The notes below the pieces were generated by a model. That model did no database searches. It was not told the origin of the DNA and saw only the letters and a program-made list of their open reading frames with translations. Shown one piece after another: positions 45,066-55,802 of a stretch of DNA of 64,000 nucleotides. The DNA is from Hedera helix (Eukaryota > Streptophyta > Magnoliopsida > Apiales > Araliaceae): positions 15,001 to 79,000 of the forward strand of contig OX359270.1 in NCBI GenBank assembly GCA_947179155.2, written 5' to 3'. How positions within the stretch are numbered: position 1 is the first letter of the stretch; every line of letters begins with the position of its first letter. The translations under genes were made by a program, and so were the position numbers.

Positions 45066-48055
45066 GACCCCGAATTTTATGAAATACAAAATTTAATTTT
45101 TATTCATATATATTTTTTTCTGAAACAGTACGTGGTTAAATTGATAAAGTTAAAAGTTAAGGATGTTATGTGTAAATTATATTATGTCGGACAATATTCG
45201 TTTGGTCGGGGAATATTCGTTCTGTCGGGGAATATTCGTATGACGGTGCCGTACGAACCAATCATTGGTAGACCCCACAATGAATAATTGTCGGATATAG
45301 AAAACGACATAAATAATTTTTAATGGTCAATGGTATTATCACTTTTAATTGTTAAAATACCAAGTGGTAAAAGAATAGTAATATACGGTATTACAAGTAA
45401 CACACGGTATTGCACAGTAGCACACGGTATTGCACAGTAGCACACAACATTGCACAGTGTTTCGTATTATTAAACTGATAAAGTGATTATCGTACAATAT
45501 TTGACTTTATTGTTACATGCACAATAATTCATGTTATTAAACTGATAATTGTCACAGTAGCATATGCACAGTAATTCACATTATTGAATCAATAATTGTC
45601 ATTACACAGTAACGTATTCTTTCTTTTATATACTTTTTGCTTTATTGTTATCTCTATTATAATGTTATTTAAACAGTTGTATTTCATTAATTAATTAACT
45701 TGATATCTACCTCAGAGAGCCAACTAGACTGTATTTATAACAATTAGTCATAATAATAAATAAGTGTGAATTATTGTTGAATAATTGAATTGATAAAGTT
45801 ATTTGTTTAGGTGATATAAAATGAATGGTATAGATTAAAATTTGAAATGGATGGTGTAGATTAAAGATAGTCTTTAAATGAATGGTTTAGATTAAGAAAA
45901 TCTTAAAAGATGAAATGAATGGTATACATTAAAGATAATATAGAATTTAAAATGAATAGTGTAGATTAAAATATTATCTTTAAATGAATGGTTTAGATTA
46001 AAGAAATCTTAAAAGACGAAATGAATGGTATGGATTAAACATTATCTTGAAATGAATGGTTTGGATTAAATTATGAAATCTTGGTTATGATAAGATTTTT
46101 GGCTTTAAATAGAGGCCTTAACTTAAAGATTTTTCATAAACTTCTTTACTTATTTTTTCTTTCACTCTCTAAAAACTTCTTTGTGTAAGTTCTCTCTAAG
46201 TGTGCTTAAGTCATCTTGAGTATTTGTGAAGATCTATAAGTGTACGTGTACTGTTCAAGTTAATCAACCTCATTTAAATCAATATACAGTCATGTGTTAA
46301 GGTAAGGAATATCATCTTCTTTCATATTCTATTATTTAAAGTTACCACGGTAAGGGGTATCATTCTTTTCATCATCATAAATGGATATTATTTTCTTTCT
46401 TACTGTAAGGGATTATCATTCTTTGATTCTCGAAAATAATATCGTTTCTTTCTTACTTATAAGATGTGCCATTTATTTCCATGTATTAATTTGTGGGAAT
46501 AACCTTACAGCGCGGATTACCGCCTGTTGGTGAATAACCTTTCGTATTCATTCCTTATTAATCTCTGAGAATAACCTTACGGTGCGGATTACCGTCTGTT
46601 TGGTGAATAACCCTTCGTATTCAAATTTTATTAAATTGTGGGAATAACCTTACAGCGCGGACTACCGCCTGTTGGAGAATAACCCTTTGTATTTATTTCT
46701 TATTTGTCTCTTGTGGAAATAATTTGTCTACACGAATTATCACTTGACACTTTTATTCCATATTCGTTTGTAATATCATTTTCTTTCATATTCGTAAATG
46801 ATATTATTTTCCTTTATACTCATAAGAGATACCATCTTTTTTTATTTTTCATTATTCAAACTTACTATAGTAAGGGATATTAATTTCCTTCACATTTTGT
46901 TAATTAAACCTGCTACGGTAAGAGATATTATTTTCTTTCATACACCTAAATCGAAACTTATTATAGAACTATTGCTTCTATAATTCCTGAAAATATTATA
47001 TGTTCCATAATAGTTACACTTTATCATTTCAATTGAACCTTCCTATTTACGTGAACCTTTCTATTGAACTGTAACCGTTATTCTGAACAGTGGATCTTGA
47101 ATATCATTTTTGAATTTCACTCCACATCATGTTGACAATTTGGACATTATTTGAATCTGCACAAAGTAAACTTCTGATACTTATTGTTTATCCTATTTCT
47201 TCTGTTCATCATTTATATCATTCTAATCATCCAAAATCGTGTTGTTATGAATATCTGTGGCGGGGGCACAGATGCGATATAATTGTTGAACAGATGATAG
47301 GTTAAAGTAAAGGTGATACATCTGTTCGGTGTCTTTTATGGCACGTGGTGAATGTTCTCTTTGGCCCGTAGTGCAAAGATGAACTGTTGTTTGGTATGAT
47401 TATGACCAAAGGTTGAATCTGGTATAATCATGACCGTTGGTGTTATATTGAATGTCTTTGGCCCGTAGTGCAAATATGAAATGTTGATCTGCATGATTAT
47501 GACCAGGAACTGTGAATTTGTATTATCTTAACTAATGGTATTTCAGATGATAAAAGTTGATGATATTTTTCGTAAAAAGAGAAGCGAGTGGACATTATAG
47601 TCTACATTATTCCTCTAATAGATTGTTCATTTCACTGCTATTATTGATTTGAACGTTGTTCAAGAATTTAATTACAGTTTTTAATATAAACCTTGTAGTC
47701 TATTGTATTCTATCAAAAACTCAACTGTTGAAGGCTAACGATAATTTACTCATCATTATCTTAGTAATAATATTATTTACTGTGCTATTTGAGCTCATCC
47801 TTTCTTTTTGTTCCATTGTTTTTCAACAGGAAATGAGAACGTTGCTAGGTCTAGCCGGGGAATGGAGTGAGAGTCCGAGGGATAGCTATCGTAGTCTTCA
47901 CGTATTGTAAAATAGTGTGATAATAATAGTGAAGACTTAGTTGTGTATTATTATACACTGTATTGTTGAACGTTGTTCTACCTTGTAATAATTTTATTGT
48001 AGTCTTTTGACAATTCAAATTTGGACTGTGTGATCCCAAATTTGGGGGTGTCACA
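45061..48055 (+). repeat. 3' LTR of the plus-strand Ty3/gypsy element
   Basis: A 2995 bp LTR matching 37821-40836, with scattered substitutions and small indels. It ends 541 bp upstream of the beta-1,3-glucanase start codon and is oriented towards that gene. Confidence 0.95.
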
Positions 48056-48060
48056 ATTAT

Positions 48061-48596
48061 AAATTTATTATTCGTAAATATTAAAAAAAAGTACATTAAA
48101 TGTTAAAATAAAATTCAAATTAACTGTCAAAGAGAAACACATGCGTCAAAAGAGGTTAAAATAGAGTTTAACTATATACATTATTATTTATGAAATGTTA
48201 CTCAACGTACATTTGGGGTGTAAAAGACAAGATAAACTATTTTGGATAATATGTCATTTGTTTCATTCGAGACTCAAAGAAACATTGTTATTGCATCAAT
48301 ATATTTTTTAGTAATTTTTATATTAAATTTTAACTTATAAATTATTATCAGTCAAATACTTTTATAATTATTTTAACTTAATTTTTAATTTATCAATTAA
48401 ATTGATACCGACTATTTTTTATTTATAAATTAACTTATATTTTAATTTTAAATGATAAAAAATAAGTTATTACCAATCAGACGCTACCAGGGTACAAGCA
48501 TCCTCTTTTATCACATTTTACCCAATTCAACACAGCCAGAAACAGAGGTGCTGTGCTGCTAACATTTTATTGTCTTGTCGGTCGTCAACAACATCC
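48061..48596 (+). promoter_or_regulatory. Upstream/promoter region of the GH17 gene
   Basis: About 540 bp between the retrotransposon's right TSD and the ATG. It is AT-rich except for the last ~100 bp. ACCAATCAGA at about 48472 contains a CCAAT box; no convincing TATA box is placed near it. The long retroelement directly upstream means that any more distal native promoter elements have been pushed about 10 kb away. Confidence 0.45.
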
Positions 48597-51500
48597 ATGG
48601 AATCTACCTATCTCCTTCTCCTCCGCCACTTTTCTTCTTCGTCGGGGCACTTTCTCTTCCTCATTTCAGGTAGGCGTGCTCTGATTTTCCACCATATCCT
48701 AATATATACACTATTGGCAAGTACTGCTTCCTTCTATTTTAAACTTAGTATAAACTCTACCACTAGTCCTTTTTAAAAGAAATTAATAATACTGGCCAGG
48801 ACTAAATTAAATGCTTTTGCTATAATGTGATTCTAGGGTTATTTCTATTTTTTCCGGCAACGGTAACTGCAATCGGAATTAACTATGGCCAGATCGCTAA
48901 CAATCTTCCCTCACCTGAACACGTGGTTCCGCTGGTCAAATCGATTGGTGTGACCAAAGTTAAGCTCTACGACGCAGATCCACAAGTCCTTCGTGCATTT
49001 GCCAACACCGGCGTGGAATTCATAGTGGGGCTTGGGAATGAGTACTTATCCAAGATAAGAGATCCAGAGAAAGCTCAGGCCTGGGTTAAAACCAACGTCC
49101 AAGCCTATTTACCTGCCACCAAAATCACCTCAATCTTCGTCGGCAACGAGGTCTTGACTTTCAACGACACCTCACTCTCCGGTTGCCTCCTCCCGGCGAT
49201 GCAGAGCGTTCACACCGCCCTGGTCAACCTCAACCTAGACAAGAAAGTCACCGTCACTACGGCCCACTCGCTCGCCGTCCTCGAGACCTCCTATCCACCG
49301 TCGGCCGGTGCTTTCCGGCGAGATCTGAGCGGATGCATCTCTCAGATCTTGAACTTTCATGTCAAAACGGGATCCCCCTTCCTCATCAACGCTTATCCGT
49401 TCTTCGCATACAAAGGAAATCCCAAGCAAGTCCCCCTCGATTACGTTCTATTCCAGCCCAACGCAGGCACAGTAGATCCTGCCTCTAACCTTCACTACGA
49501 CAACATGTTGTTCGCTCAGATCGACGCCGTTTACGCTGCTCTCGCCTCGTTAGGCTGCAAAAAGCTGCCGGTTCAGATCTCGGAGACCGGATGGCCGTCC
49601 AGGGGAGACGAAGACGAGGTCGGAGCTACTCCCGAGAATGCCAAGAAGTACAACGCTAATCTTATGAAATTGATTGCTCAAAAGAAGGGAACGCCGATGA
49701 GACCCAACTCCGACTTGAATATCTATGTGTTTGCTCTGTTCAACGAGAATATGAAGCCCGGACCTACTTCCGAGAGGAATTACGGCCTGTTTAAGCCTGA
49801 CGGAACGCCGGCCTATTCTCTCGGTCTTCCCAGCAACGTCCTTCAGAATGGTAACACGACTACTAACAGCAGCTCATCTGGCGGTTCTTCTAACAGTAGC
49901 ACTTCTGGTACGCCTTCGCCGGCGAGTTCTTCTACGGGCTATATATCTATTTCCTCGGCCACGGTGAGTTTTACTCATTAACTAATTAGCCTTTTTCCTT
50001 AAATTAATTCTACACTTAGTTAATTAATTAATTAGCGTACGAACGTATATAGTGCTTCCCTCTCTTTCCACGGAAAAATTATTAAATGCTTTTGGGATAC
50101 ATGTCTCTTACACTATTCATTTATTGTCATTTCAATAATTAAAATAAAATAATTTTAAATGCTAAAATGACAGGAAGAGTAAGTACCTCAGAATCGCTGA
50201 ATAATTATTCCTTAACATTAACAGTACACGAGGGATGAGAAGGGAAAGTATAAGGGAGGAAGGGATAGGAAGAAATTATTGTGAGTTTTGAAAAGAAAGA
50301 ACGAGATGAGATTTTATTTAAATTTTTTAATTAAATGTGAGTTTATAAGTAGAGAATGAGAGATAAAAGATTCTTATTTTTAAACTACACTATTATTATA
50401 TTGCTCTTACATATAAAAAATAATTTGGGATTAGTCTTTTTTTTTCTTTTATATATATATATATAAAGAAAATCGATATTTTTATATGCAAAAATAATAT
50501 TTTCACATGTGTCTTTTTTGCATGGATGTAAGACCTACTCACTATTCATATGAGGGATCATGCGAAAAGGTCAATTTTTCATTTAGAAATATCAATTTTC
50601 ATATATAAATTCTTGTCGCTAATATTTCTCTCTTTATTCCTTTTCCTTTTTTAAGAATTGAATTTTTCAAATTTTGTATTTTTCAATTCTTTACTATTAG
50701 CATGTTACTTTAAGTACTTTTTAATATTAAATTAATATAGTTTTATTTAACTTTAATTAATACAGTATAATTATAAAAGTAAAAAAATAAATATATAAGT
50801 TTTTATTAATTAAAAATTTTATTTTAAAAAAAAATTAAACAAATCACATTAATTTCTAAAATTAAAAGTAATTTGAAATTTTATAAGTCAAAATACTAAT
50901 AAAATTTGTCGCAGAGTAATTAAGTCTATTATTTTGTAAGGATCAATGATAATAAGAACGTGAGCAGGAGACATGTGATGGCGGCCGGAAGGATAACAAA
51001 ACCCTCAACAATGAATGAAATAAATGAATATTATTTATGTTAGTGAAGGACAAAATTGTCCTATTATTTATTTTACAAGATTATTTTTGATAATGTAAAA
51101 TATTTCACTTTTCTCCATCTTTTCTCATCCCTCCAAATCTTCTCACTTTTGAGAGAAAAATTTTAAACCAAAAATTGAATCAATTTTACTATGGTGGTTC
51201 TTATCATATATTGATAAGCTCAAGTCTTGCCTACCCAATACATTTAGAATACGTGTATGACACTCAAAATCTAAGCTCTCATTGTAGGATCCCCTACACG
51301 AAGTTATGGAAATTGAGGTATTTAAATTTTCAATCAGGAGGATGAAAGTTTTATTCTTACTCTTATTTGATAGGAGGCCCATTTTGTTTTATTAGCTGTA
51401 ACATTTCCTATGGTATGATAGAATCTTTGGGCAAAAGCAATCAATTAGCAGATCCACAAAATTGTTGATGAAGTGTTATTTAAAAATGTTAACTACACGA

Positions 51501-51651
51501 CCATCTAATTTATGTGTAGTGCATATTTTTAATGGTGAAGATTCTTACAATTTTTTTCTGTTGTCTTTGATCTCAGGGAAGGCTTCTTTTGCACAGCAGC
51601 ACATTACTCTTTTTGTGCCTTTTGGATTCCATATTGTTGCTGGTCTTTTAA
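48597..51651 (+). CDS. Glucan endo-1,3-beta-glucosidase, GH17, GPI-anchored (three exons)
   Basis: Hydrolyses internal beta-1,3-glucosidic bonds of callose-type glucan at the cell surface. Exons proposed: 48597-48669, 48837-49963 and 51577-51651 (donors CAG/GTAGGC and ACG/GTGAGT; acceptors TTCTAG and CTCAG), giving 424 residues. The start is the ATG in CCATGG, which opens a hydrophobic leader (residues 1 to about 36) before IGINYGQIANNLP, the usual mature start of the family. Family signatures are YDADPQVL, FVGNEV with the proton donor Glu129, YPFFAYK, and ISETGWPS with the nucleophile Glu274. There is no X8/CBM43 domain; a Ser/Thr/Gly-rich linker with potential N-glycosylation sites follows the catalytic domain. 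The short third exon encodes GRLLLHSSTLLFLCLLDS plus six further residues before TAA, a typical GPI-attachment tail. It is closest in recall to the Arabidopsis GH17 group without X8 (such as At2g27500). The reading frame is intact and GC-richer than its surroundings. Confidence 0.9.
49964..51576 (+). other. Intron 2 of the GH17 gene
   Basis: A 1613 bp phase-0 intron. GTGAGT starts it, and a pyrimidine-rich TTTTTTTCTGTTGTC then CTCAG ends it. Reading through instead would add only VSFTH and a stop, giving a protein without a GPI tail. The intron is AT-rich, with an inverted pair GAGGGATGAGAA (about 50230) / TTCTCATCCCTC (about 51122-51135) that may mark an old DNA-transposon insertion. Confidence 0.75.
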
Positions 51652-52330
51652 AAGTTCCATATCAATTTTTAAAAGAAAGGATTTGTTCCATGTTGTTGCT
51701 GGCCTCCTTTAGCTTTTTAAGAATCCCCAAAAGAAAGGATTTCCCCGTTCTCATCTGAGTCGGAGGTAGGGAGCTTCCTAGCTAGGTTACAAGGTGGGAC
51801 GGTGGCCTTTATCTACTATCTGTCGTTCATGGATTGTATGCAATTGATTTCTTTTTGGTTTGTCTACTGATGTGTTACTTTATTTTTTTAGTGGGACTAA
51901 TTCTTTTGACGGTAGGAGGGGTTGATTTTCATACTGCCTTTTATGTTACCACTTTTATGTTACCAATTCTAAAACCATTCTAGGAGTTCTTATGCTCATT
52001 TAGTTGTGTTGGTTTTGATGAACCCAGCTATGAATAATGTGCATTGTAATTTCCCTCTTGTATATATTGTGCTGGGCTGAACTCTAGGGGCACTCCGTAG
52101 GTGGTTATCTTCTTTCCCTTGATATCGTCTTTGTGCCACTGTATACCTATGTATCTTTCTACTCGTCATTGCAAGAATGGTCAACAAGCAAAATGACACA
52201 CCCCATACATCAAATTGCAACGAAGGAAAAATCATCTTTCCTCTGCAAATCTCTAAAAGCACAAGTTGAAAAATAACTTTCGCTTAAAATTACAAGCAAA
52301 TTAAACATTTTACTGTGTTTTTAGAGGAAA
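51652..52330 (+). other. 3' flank of the GH17 gene
   Basis: Probably holds the 3' UTR. No clear poly(A) signal was assigned, and the short ORFs on either strand lack recognisable homology. Confidence 0.4.
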
Positions 52331-53657
52331 ACTGAAGGAAATGATTGGAATACTACTTACTTGAGACAAGGGATCAAGTCATTTAATTCACTGTTTCAAA
52401 TTTAGATTTAGACGATGAACTAGCCCTTGGGGTAGTCTCCAACCAACGGTTCCCTCACTCACTTGAACAAACGTTTATTTTGGTCGGCGCTGCTGAATAC
52501 CGTAGCGGGACGTTTTTGGTGAATATACTCGGTAAATAGGATTAAGTGATAGGTTATCACAAATGTGTGAGTTTTTCAGTGTAAAAATGTATCTAACTTT
52601 TTTTTACCCTTTCAGACCTCTTTTTTTAGTCCTAACTCTCGTCCCATAAGTCTGTCTACCCAAGCACATGTGCAAAGAGTTCGACTGGAGATGTCTCATC
52701 GTTGGACAAGTGTGTTGATTGAAGAATGACTATGTGCTTGAGGGACGGCTGTGTGTGTCCCTCATTTAGAGGGTATTCCCTTAACTTGGGCCTTGACTCA
52801 ACCACATTTGGATATCGGTTCAACCGATGTGGGCCTGACCTTTCCTTTTGGGCCTGATTTTTCCATATGGGAATGAACTAACATTGCCCTTTCCTTTATT
52901 CAACTTCAGTAGGATGGGGGAGCAAGAAGAATGCCTTAATATTTGCCTAAGGAGAATTCCACCCGATGAATAGTCGTCTCTGAAGGGGGAAAGGGTCCCT
53001 CAAATTTGGTGGCGTTTTGAGTATGCAAGTATGGTCCCCCCGAGGTGGGTGGCATTTTCAGTACACGAATACTAGGGTTGCAGACCTTCCTCCAATAACT
53101 GTAAGCTATAAATGTGTAGACATGGGGTTTCATGCCTCATTATTGCATTGTTCACGAAACCACATTATGCGTTATGCATGGTGTTTAGTTGCTCCGGATT
53201 ATCAGGAGTTCGGATTGCTCTCCACCATCCATTTCAAATTAGGGTTTGAAAGAAACCCCATAATGCGTTATGCATGATGTTAAGTTGTCCTAGATTATCA
53301 GGAATACGGATTGATCTCCACCATCGATTTCAAATTAGGGTTTAAAATCTGTGCCACCCATAAAGATTATAAATATAGGGTAAGTCCTTTATTAACCACT
53401 CTTATGTTTTCTCTATTTAGAAACCGTTGTTGAAGCTATTGATTCTCTGGCCAAAATCATCATTTTCTGTCAAGTTTAATCTCCTTGACAATCATTTTCC
53501 CAATTAAGTTTGATCAAACTTGCCTTTTCATTTCAATATTACTCTTTTCTTGTCTTTATTGAGTTTTATGTCCATAAATTATGTCCTTTAGACGATTTAT
53601 GTGCCATTTTAAGGATTTTTTTAGAGCAATATTTGTATAATTCTACCTCCCAATCTC
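52331..53657. other. Unassigned, probably transposon-derived region
   Basis: Mixed-composition DNA with local duplications, but no gene. It directly precedes a decayed transposon-like ORF and may be that element's 5' region or LTR; I could not find a matching second copy in the window. Confidence 0.35.
53158..53345 (+). repeat. 96-bp tandem duplication
   Basis: Two imperfect copies start at ACCACATTATGCGTTATGCATG (about 53160) and CCCCATAATGCGTTATGCATG (about 53256). Each continues through GATTATCAGGA, TCTCCACCATC and TTTCAAATTAGGGTTT. Confidence 0.85.
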
Positions 53658-55650
53658 ATGGATAGAACTTTAGACATTCACGATGTTACCTCCCCTAGCG
53701 AAGGCAGTGACAGAGTAATAATGGTGCCCCTTTAAAAGAAGAAAGCCAGAGAGGGTGGGGAAGATGCTCTCGAGGCCTATTTTTGTCAGGGATGATGAGG
53801 GGCCTTCGTTTATAAGGGAATAAGAAGTTAACCCATCGTCTTTTGCCCTTACCCTATGCTTAGAGCAGTTAGGATTAATGTGCCCCAACCCTCCATAGAT
53901 TACACTAGGAATCTCTTCACCGAAGCTGAGTATAAGGCTGTTAATAGGGAGTGCAAGTTTGACCTAACCTATTTAGAACAACTCAGGATCACCATTCTCC
54001 TACCCAAGGAATATGATTTAAGTTTGTCAAATGCCTCCAAGTGAATCTATGATATCTTTGAGGGTGGATGGGTCGGCTTTATAGTTTTGCATTTTAGGAA
54101 TGGGCTTAGGTTTTCCCTACACTGTTTCATCCACGTACTATTAAGGGATTTCCTTTGAATTGCCTTCGGGCAATTAGTGCCCAATTCTATACTTCTTTTA
54201 ACTGCCTTCCTGGCCCATTGTGTCGAAAAAACAGCTTAAACCAACCTCGATGCTATTCTTTTATATCTTCAAGGTTCAAAAATCCTAAACAAAGGGGTTT
54301 TCATCATATCTATCGGCAAGACCGAAGGCTTCGGTTGGTGTCACCTCCCTCGAGCAACAAGGTTTGGCATTAGGAATAGATATTTGTTAAGGGTGGTGAA
54401 ATGATTAGCCTTCCCCGGTTCATTAACTCGAGGGATCCCAAAGCCCTCTAGGTAATCGAGTATTTTATACCTTAGAAAGATCGAGTCTAGTACAATAGTT
54501 TTTATAAGACATAACCCGAGTCGCTCTGATCTTTAAAGGATTTTTCGGACCAATACTTTCTGTATGATCATAGACTACAAATCCCCCTTTTTTGCTCTCT
54601 CACCTCACCTTTTTTCCATATACATATCTTGTTTAATAGTGCTCAGTACTGACTAACCATCTGTTTTTCTTTCGCAGTTGTTCACGACAATTCAAATATA
54701 GTGGGCAAGAAATTTATAGTGGATAAGAAGGCACTATTTGTTGTAGTCAACACTGCCTTAGCGCTAACCACAACATTGGTTCCGAAGAAGCCTTCAGAGA
54801 AAGATGTCCTAAGGGAAAATCCTCCCAAGAGGAAGAGTACTGAATCCCCTATTTTTTCAAAGCGGTCAAAACATGGACCCCCGAAGGTGGGTTAAATGAC
54901 TAAGGGAGGTTCCAAGGAGGCTAGCACTGCCTCGAAGTATGCTTTCGCTATTTTTAAGGGCCTGCCCTTTATAAATAAACCTTTTTCGAAAGGTCCTTTG
55001 GATATAGCTACGTTGGCTACTTCGACGCACTCTAAGGGGTCCATTTCTTCTGGTCCTGTGGTTCTGCAACAGGTCTTTGTGCCAACCACCTACCCCAACC
55101 TTCAGAGTCTCCACGGGGAATGCTGCATCACTTTCAAGTCACATTAAAGGCAGTTTCTCGAGGATTATGGGGTAAAGGGGTACCCGACCGAGTGTTTCAA
55201 GTCTTTCAATCTACCCCAAGACTTGAAGCATTATGACAAGCATTCCCTAGCATCGGTGAGCAAAGAATTTCTTGTTGCATTAGGAGTGGTAAGAATTTAC
55301 TCCATGTGACTTATTTGTCAACTTCTGTACTTTATCATTTCCTAAGCTGATGATCATTTCCAATATTGCAGGTCAACTCTTTTGGCATTTGGATAGTGAA
55401 GATGGAAAAATTTTATCTTTTGACGTCATCAAGCTAATAAATAGGCGCGACGACCTTCTTGAGAAGAACATCATTTGAGAAAAGAACTCCAAGGAGTTAA
55501 ACTTGAACTTGAAGAAGGAAAGGGAGATCGTGGAGGTTCGTAAGACCCAAATCAAGAATCTTAAAGACTAACTGGATGTCCTCTGGGAGTCTTCAAAGAT
55601 TCTTGATAATAAGAAAAAGAAAGCTGAGGTCCGGGTACTTCCCTTGAACA
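53658..55650 (+). pseudogene. Remnant of a plant transposon protein (Transposase_28/gag-like)
   Basis: Open stretches on + with repeated stops and frame changes. An ATG at 53658 starts MDRTLDIHDVTSPSEGSD. Further on are IYDIFEGGWVGFIVLHFRNG with GLRFSLHCFIHVLL (about 54040-54150), SRFKNPKQRGFHH and RRLRLVSPPSSNKVW (about 54270-54370). These resemble the plant domain catalogued as 'putative gypsy type transposon' (Transposase_28). Later, a Lys/Glu-rich stretch (about 55450-55630; SKELNLNLKKEREIVEVRK) could form a coiled coil. The 3' part is cut off by the LTR beginning at 55803. The domain call is from memory; a profile search would settle it. Confidence 0.5.
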
Positions 55651-55802
55651 TGAGATGTCCATGTTTAAGGCTAATCCTTCGGTTGAGATTCAGAATCTCA
55701 TCGTTGATTAGTATTAGGGCTCCGAGAACTTTTAGAATGTCCTTGCCTCCGTTGCCTTCCCTAAGTGGCAAACGGGTTAGGAGCACCCCGAAGGATATCC
55801 TA

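Larger units (their letters stand above)
37821..48055 (+). mobile_element. Complete but decayed Ty3/gypsy (Tekay/Del-like chromovirus) retrotransposon
   Basis: A 10,235 bp element with two long LTRs (37821-40836 and 45061-48055), both starting TGTAAGACCC and ending GGGTGTCACA. It is flanked by an exact 5-bp duplication, ATTAT (37816-37820 and 48056-48060). It has a primer-binding site, a polypurine tract and a protease-RT-RNase H-integrase order, which defines Ty3/gypsy. The C-terminal chromodomain-like region and LTR length suggest the Tekay/Del lineage. The LTRs differ at several positions per 100 bp by eye, so the insertion is not recent. The coding region is broken many times and gag is largely missing, so it cannot act on its own. 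Confidence 0.93.

Noticed and set aside
48570..48776. ORF starting with TTG upstream of the GH17 gene
   Set aside because: The real start is the ATG at 48597, and the frame beyond 48669 is intron.
49183..49488. Alternate-frame ORFs within the GH17 exon (also minus 49235-49429)
   Set aside because: Shadows of the GC-rich GH17 coding exon.
50172..50180. Alternative third exon at ACAG/GAAGAGTAA
   Set aside because: It would add only two residues and lacks a pyrimidine tract. The exon at 51577 gives a complete GPI signal and has a better acceptor.
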